DNA from: Tunturiibacter gelidiferens
GTDB lineage: Bacteria; Acidobacteriota; Terriglobia; Terriglobales; Acidobacteriaceae
Length of the DNA: 64,000 nt
Direction: 5' to 3'
Assembly: GCF_014201335.1 (NCBI RefSeq)
Contig: NZ_JACHEB010000003.1
Coordinates: forward strand, 372,001 to 436,000
A program made the position numbers and the translations under genes. The notes under the pieces are model-generated. The model made no database searches. It was given only the letters and a program-made list of their open reading frames with translations, and had not been told where the DNA came from. Shown here in pieces: positions 62,889-64,000 of the stretch (within the stretch, counting starts at the first letter, position 1; every line of letters starts with the position of its first letter).

Positions 62889-63434
62889 TTAGCGCAAATC
62901 GAGATGGGACTGGACGAAGTCGGCTCTGTCGTTTGGGGTGGTTAGTGGTAAGAGGATTGGATCGTAGCCGCAATGGGTGTAAGCCTTCATCGCTTGTTCG
63001 AAGCTGAAGAGAGCTTCTTCGAAGGTCTGTTTGCGTTCGGTGTCTGTGGTGTAGATGGCGCGCCATGGTGGAGCGAGAAAGACTTTTGCGTAGCGATGAA
63101 GGTCGCAGGCCTCTTCGATGGCGCGTTGATCTGGAAGTTTGATGATCTGCGCGTAGCCGAGTGTGTCGGGGAGACCGCGATCGAAGAAGGTTGGGTGCTG
63201 GGCGTGTTGGTGTTGGAGATACGAGGCGATGGAGCTTTCGAGCATGAGGTGGATGTAGGCGGTTGTGTCTTGCCAGGGGAGAGCGTTGCCGCCGGATTGC
63301 ATCTGCTCCTGGATGATGCGGCGGGCGACCTCGGGAACACAGGCGTAGCCGCGGGATTGCAGGATGTCGAGCAAAGTTGTTTTGCCTGCACCGGGTGCTC
63401 CGCTGATGGCGATTAGATTTTTGTTCGTGGGCAT
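62889..63434 (-). CDS. P-loop ATPase (AAA_28-type, NadR/kinase-like)
   Basis: 181 residues. Walker A ISGAPGAGKTTLL near the N-terminus, then a VPEVARRIIQEQ helix, a DRGLPDTLGYA segment that looks like a Walker B/acidic loop, and a basic C-terminal part. This layout fits the AAA_28 family, whose relatives phosphorylate small molecules. No known partner. Situated upstream of rdgB with a 9-base gap. Confidence 0.82.
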   Translation of the reverse strand: MPTNKNLIAISGAPGAGKTTLLDILQSRGYACVPEVARRIIQEQMQSGGNALPWQDTTAYIHLMLESSIASYLQHQHAQHPTFFDRGLPDTLGYAQIIKLPDQRAIEEACDLHRYAKVFLAPPWRAIYTTDTERKQTFEEALFSFEQAMKAYTHCGYDPILLPLTTPNDRADFVQSHLDLR

Positions 63435-63450
63435 GTGGTGGAGAGTCCTA

Positions 63451-64000
63451 TTAGTTGCCGGTGATTCTGAAGCGGACGAAGGCTACTGCTCCGAAGGGGT
63501 GGGCTCCGTAGATGGGGATGAGGGGTGCGGGTGTGGTGTAGGTGGTGAATTGGGCGCCGGGAGCGGCGAGGAGGTGTGGGGCGACGCGGTAGTCGCGGTC
63601 GTAGCCGAAGGAGTAGGCGGCTACGTGGCCGATGGGGGATTCGGTGAAGTTGGGTGGGAGTGGGGAGCCGGGTGGGATGAGGAGTTCGTTGGAGCGGCCG
63701 GCGTTTTCGATGCGTGTCCAGACGTAGTTGCGGGTGCGGAAGTTGAGGAGGGATTCGAGGAGGTAGCTGTTTTCTTTGCTGTTGTCGCTTAGGGATTTTG
63801 TGCGGCCCCAGAGGAGGGTGGTGGACCAGTTGTTGGTTGCTGAGGTGCCCATGTCCATGCCGGGCATGCTGGTGGTGTTGTGATGCGTGCCGAAGGGGCG
63901 GTTGTACATGATAGAGGCGGTTTGGCGTTGCTGGTCTTCGTTGGGGTAGAGGGCTTCGGGACTGACGATGTGGGCGATGGAGTATTGGGAGCTGATGTTT
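63451..64000 (-). CDS. Probable outer-membrane protein, C-terminal part (start beyond right edge)
   Basis: The frame is open to the right edge; 182 residues are visible. Alternating polar/hydrophobic strands (LLESLLNFRTRNYVWTRIE, GHVAAYSFGYDRDYRV, PFGAVAFVRFRITGN) suggest the end of a beta-barrel. An internal GMDMG/PGMDM stretch is Met-rich. No motif identifies the function. It is the first visible gene of the leftward P-loop/rdgB/VOC group. Confidence 0.6.
   Translation of the reverse strand, partial: NISSQYSIAHIVSPEALYPNEDQQRQTASIMYNRPFGTHHNTTSMPGMDMGTSATNNWSTTLLWGRTKSLSDNSKENSYLLESLLNFRTRNYVWTRIENAGRSNELLIPPGSPLPPNFTESPIGHVAAYSFGYDRDYRVAPHLLAAPGAQFTTYTTPAPLIPIYGAHPFGAVAFVRFRITGN

Overview
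The window comes from a moderately G+C-rich bacterial chromosome, most likely an acidobacterium of the Terriglobales/Acidobacteriaceae type (relatives of Edaphobacter, Granulicella or Terriglobus). The reasons are two very large TonB-dependent receptors with an N-terminal carboxypeptidase-regulatory-like domain, many Tat-exported sugar enzymes, a type-B sdh operon, frequent GTG/TTG starts and short interspersed intergenic repeats. This placement is recognition of gene types, not a database result. I see no rRNA, tRNA, CRISPR array, transposase or prophage.

Layout. 1-585 is the N-terminal part of a radical SAM protein running off the left edge, followed by a small membrane protein. 1.3-16.1 kb is a glycan-utilisation block read leftward: receptor, Tat-exported sugar isomerase, Tat-exported Gfo/Idh oxidoreductase, second Tat-exported isomerase, STAS regulator, second receptor and two GH39 beta-xylosidase-like enzymes. 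pyrE and a DoxX gene sit just upstream. 17.7-31.9 kb is housekeeping and accessory: a repeated HEAT-like secreted protein, CPBP protease coupled to uvrA, an STN-domain protein, an alkyltransferase-like DNA-repair protein, nitroreductase, alpha/beta hydrolase, ubiX, a YkgJ-type cysteine-cluster protein and a PRISE-type reductase. 32-44 kb holds a secreted GH32 fructanase, purB, a glutaredoxin, DinB, SDRs, a TadA-DUF3175 fusion, and a split agmatine-to-putrescine pathway (aguA, aguB). 44-50 kb is rightward nitrogen and central carbon metabolism (glnA, icd, mdh). 50-57.3 kb has two cyclophilins, a dipeptidase, a formaldehyde-dehydrogenase-type enzyme and an outer-membrane DUF3943-like protein. 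57.4-61.7 kb is the succinate dehydrogenase operon (sdhC, sdhA, sdhB), interleaved with three small, mostly membrane-anchored ORFs. The right end has VOC, rdgB, a small P-loop ATPase and the C-terminus of a probable outer-membrane protein.

How it works together. The first block reads like a periplasmic glycan system: receptors import oligosaccharides, GH39 enzymes cleave xylose-type residues, and the exported oxidoreductase/isomerase trio may act by an oxidative (keto-sugar) route. icd, mdh and sdh place three TCA-cycle enzymes within 14 kb, next to glnA.

Most unusual points: (i) a composite intergenic element of roughly 11-bp-phased GTGGTG direct repeats plus an inverted repeat, in the same orientation upstream of two secreted hydrolase genes; (ii) an in-frame TadA-DUF3175 fusion that keeps a perfect internal Shine-Dalgarno and ATG; (iii) three genes broken near their 5' ends (a GIY-YIG gene with an amber codon, an NTF2-like gene whose signal peptide is split over frames, and a frameshifted DUF3943-like gene); (iv) a family of short interspersed repeats; (v) the three unassigned small ORFs inside the sdh operon.
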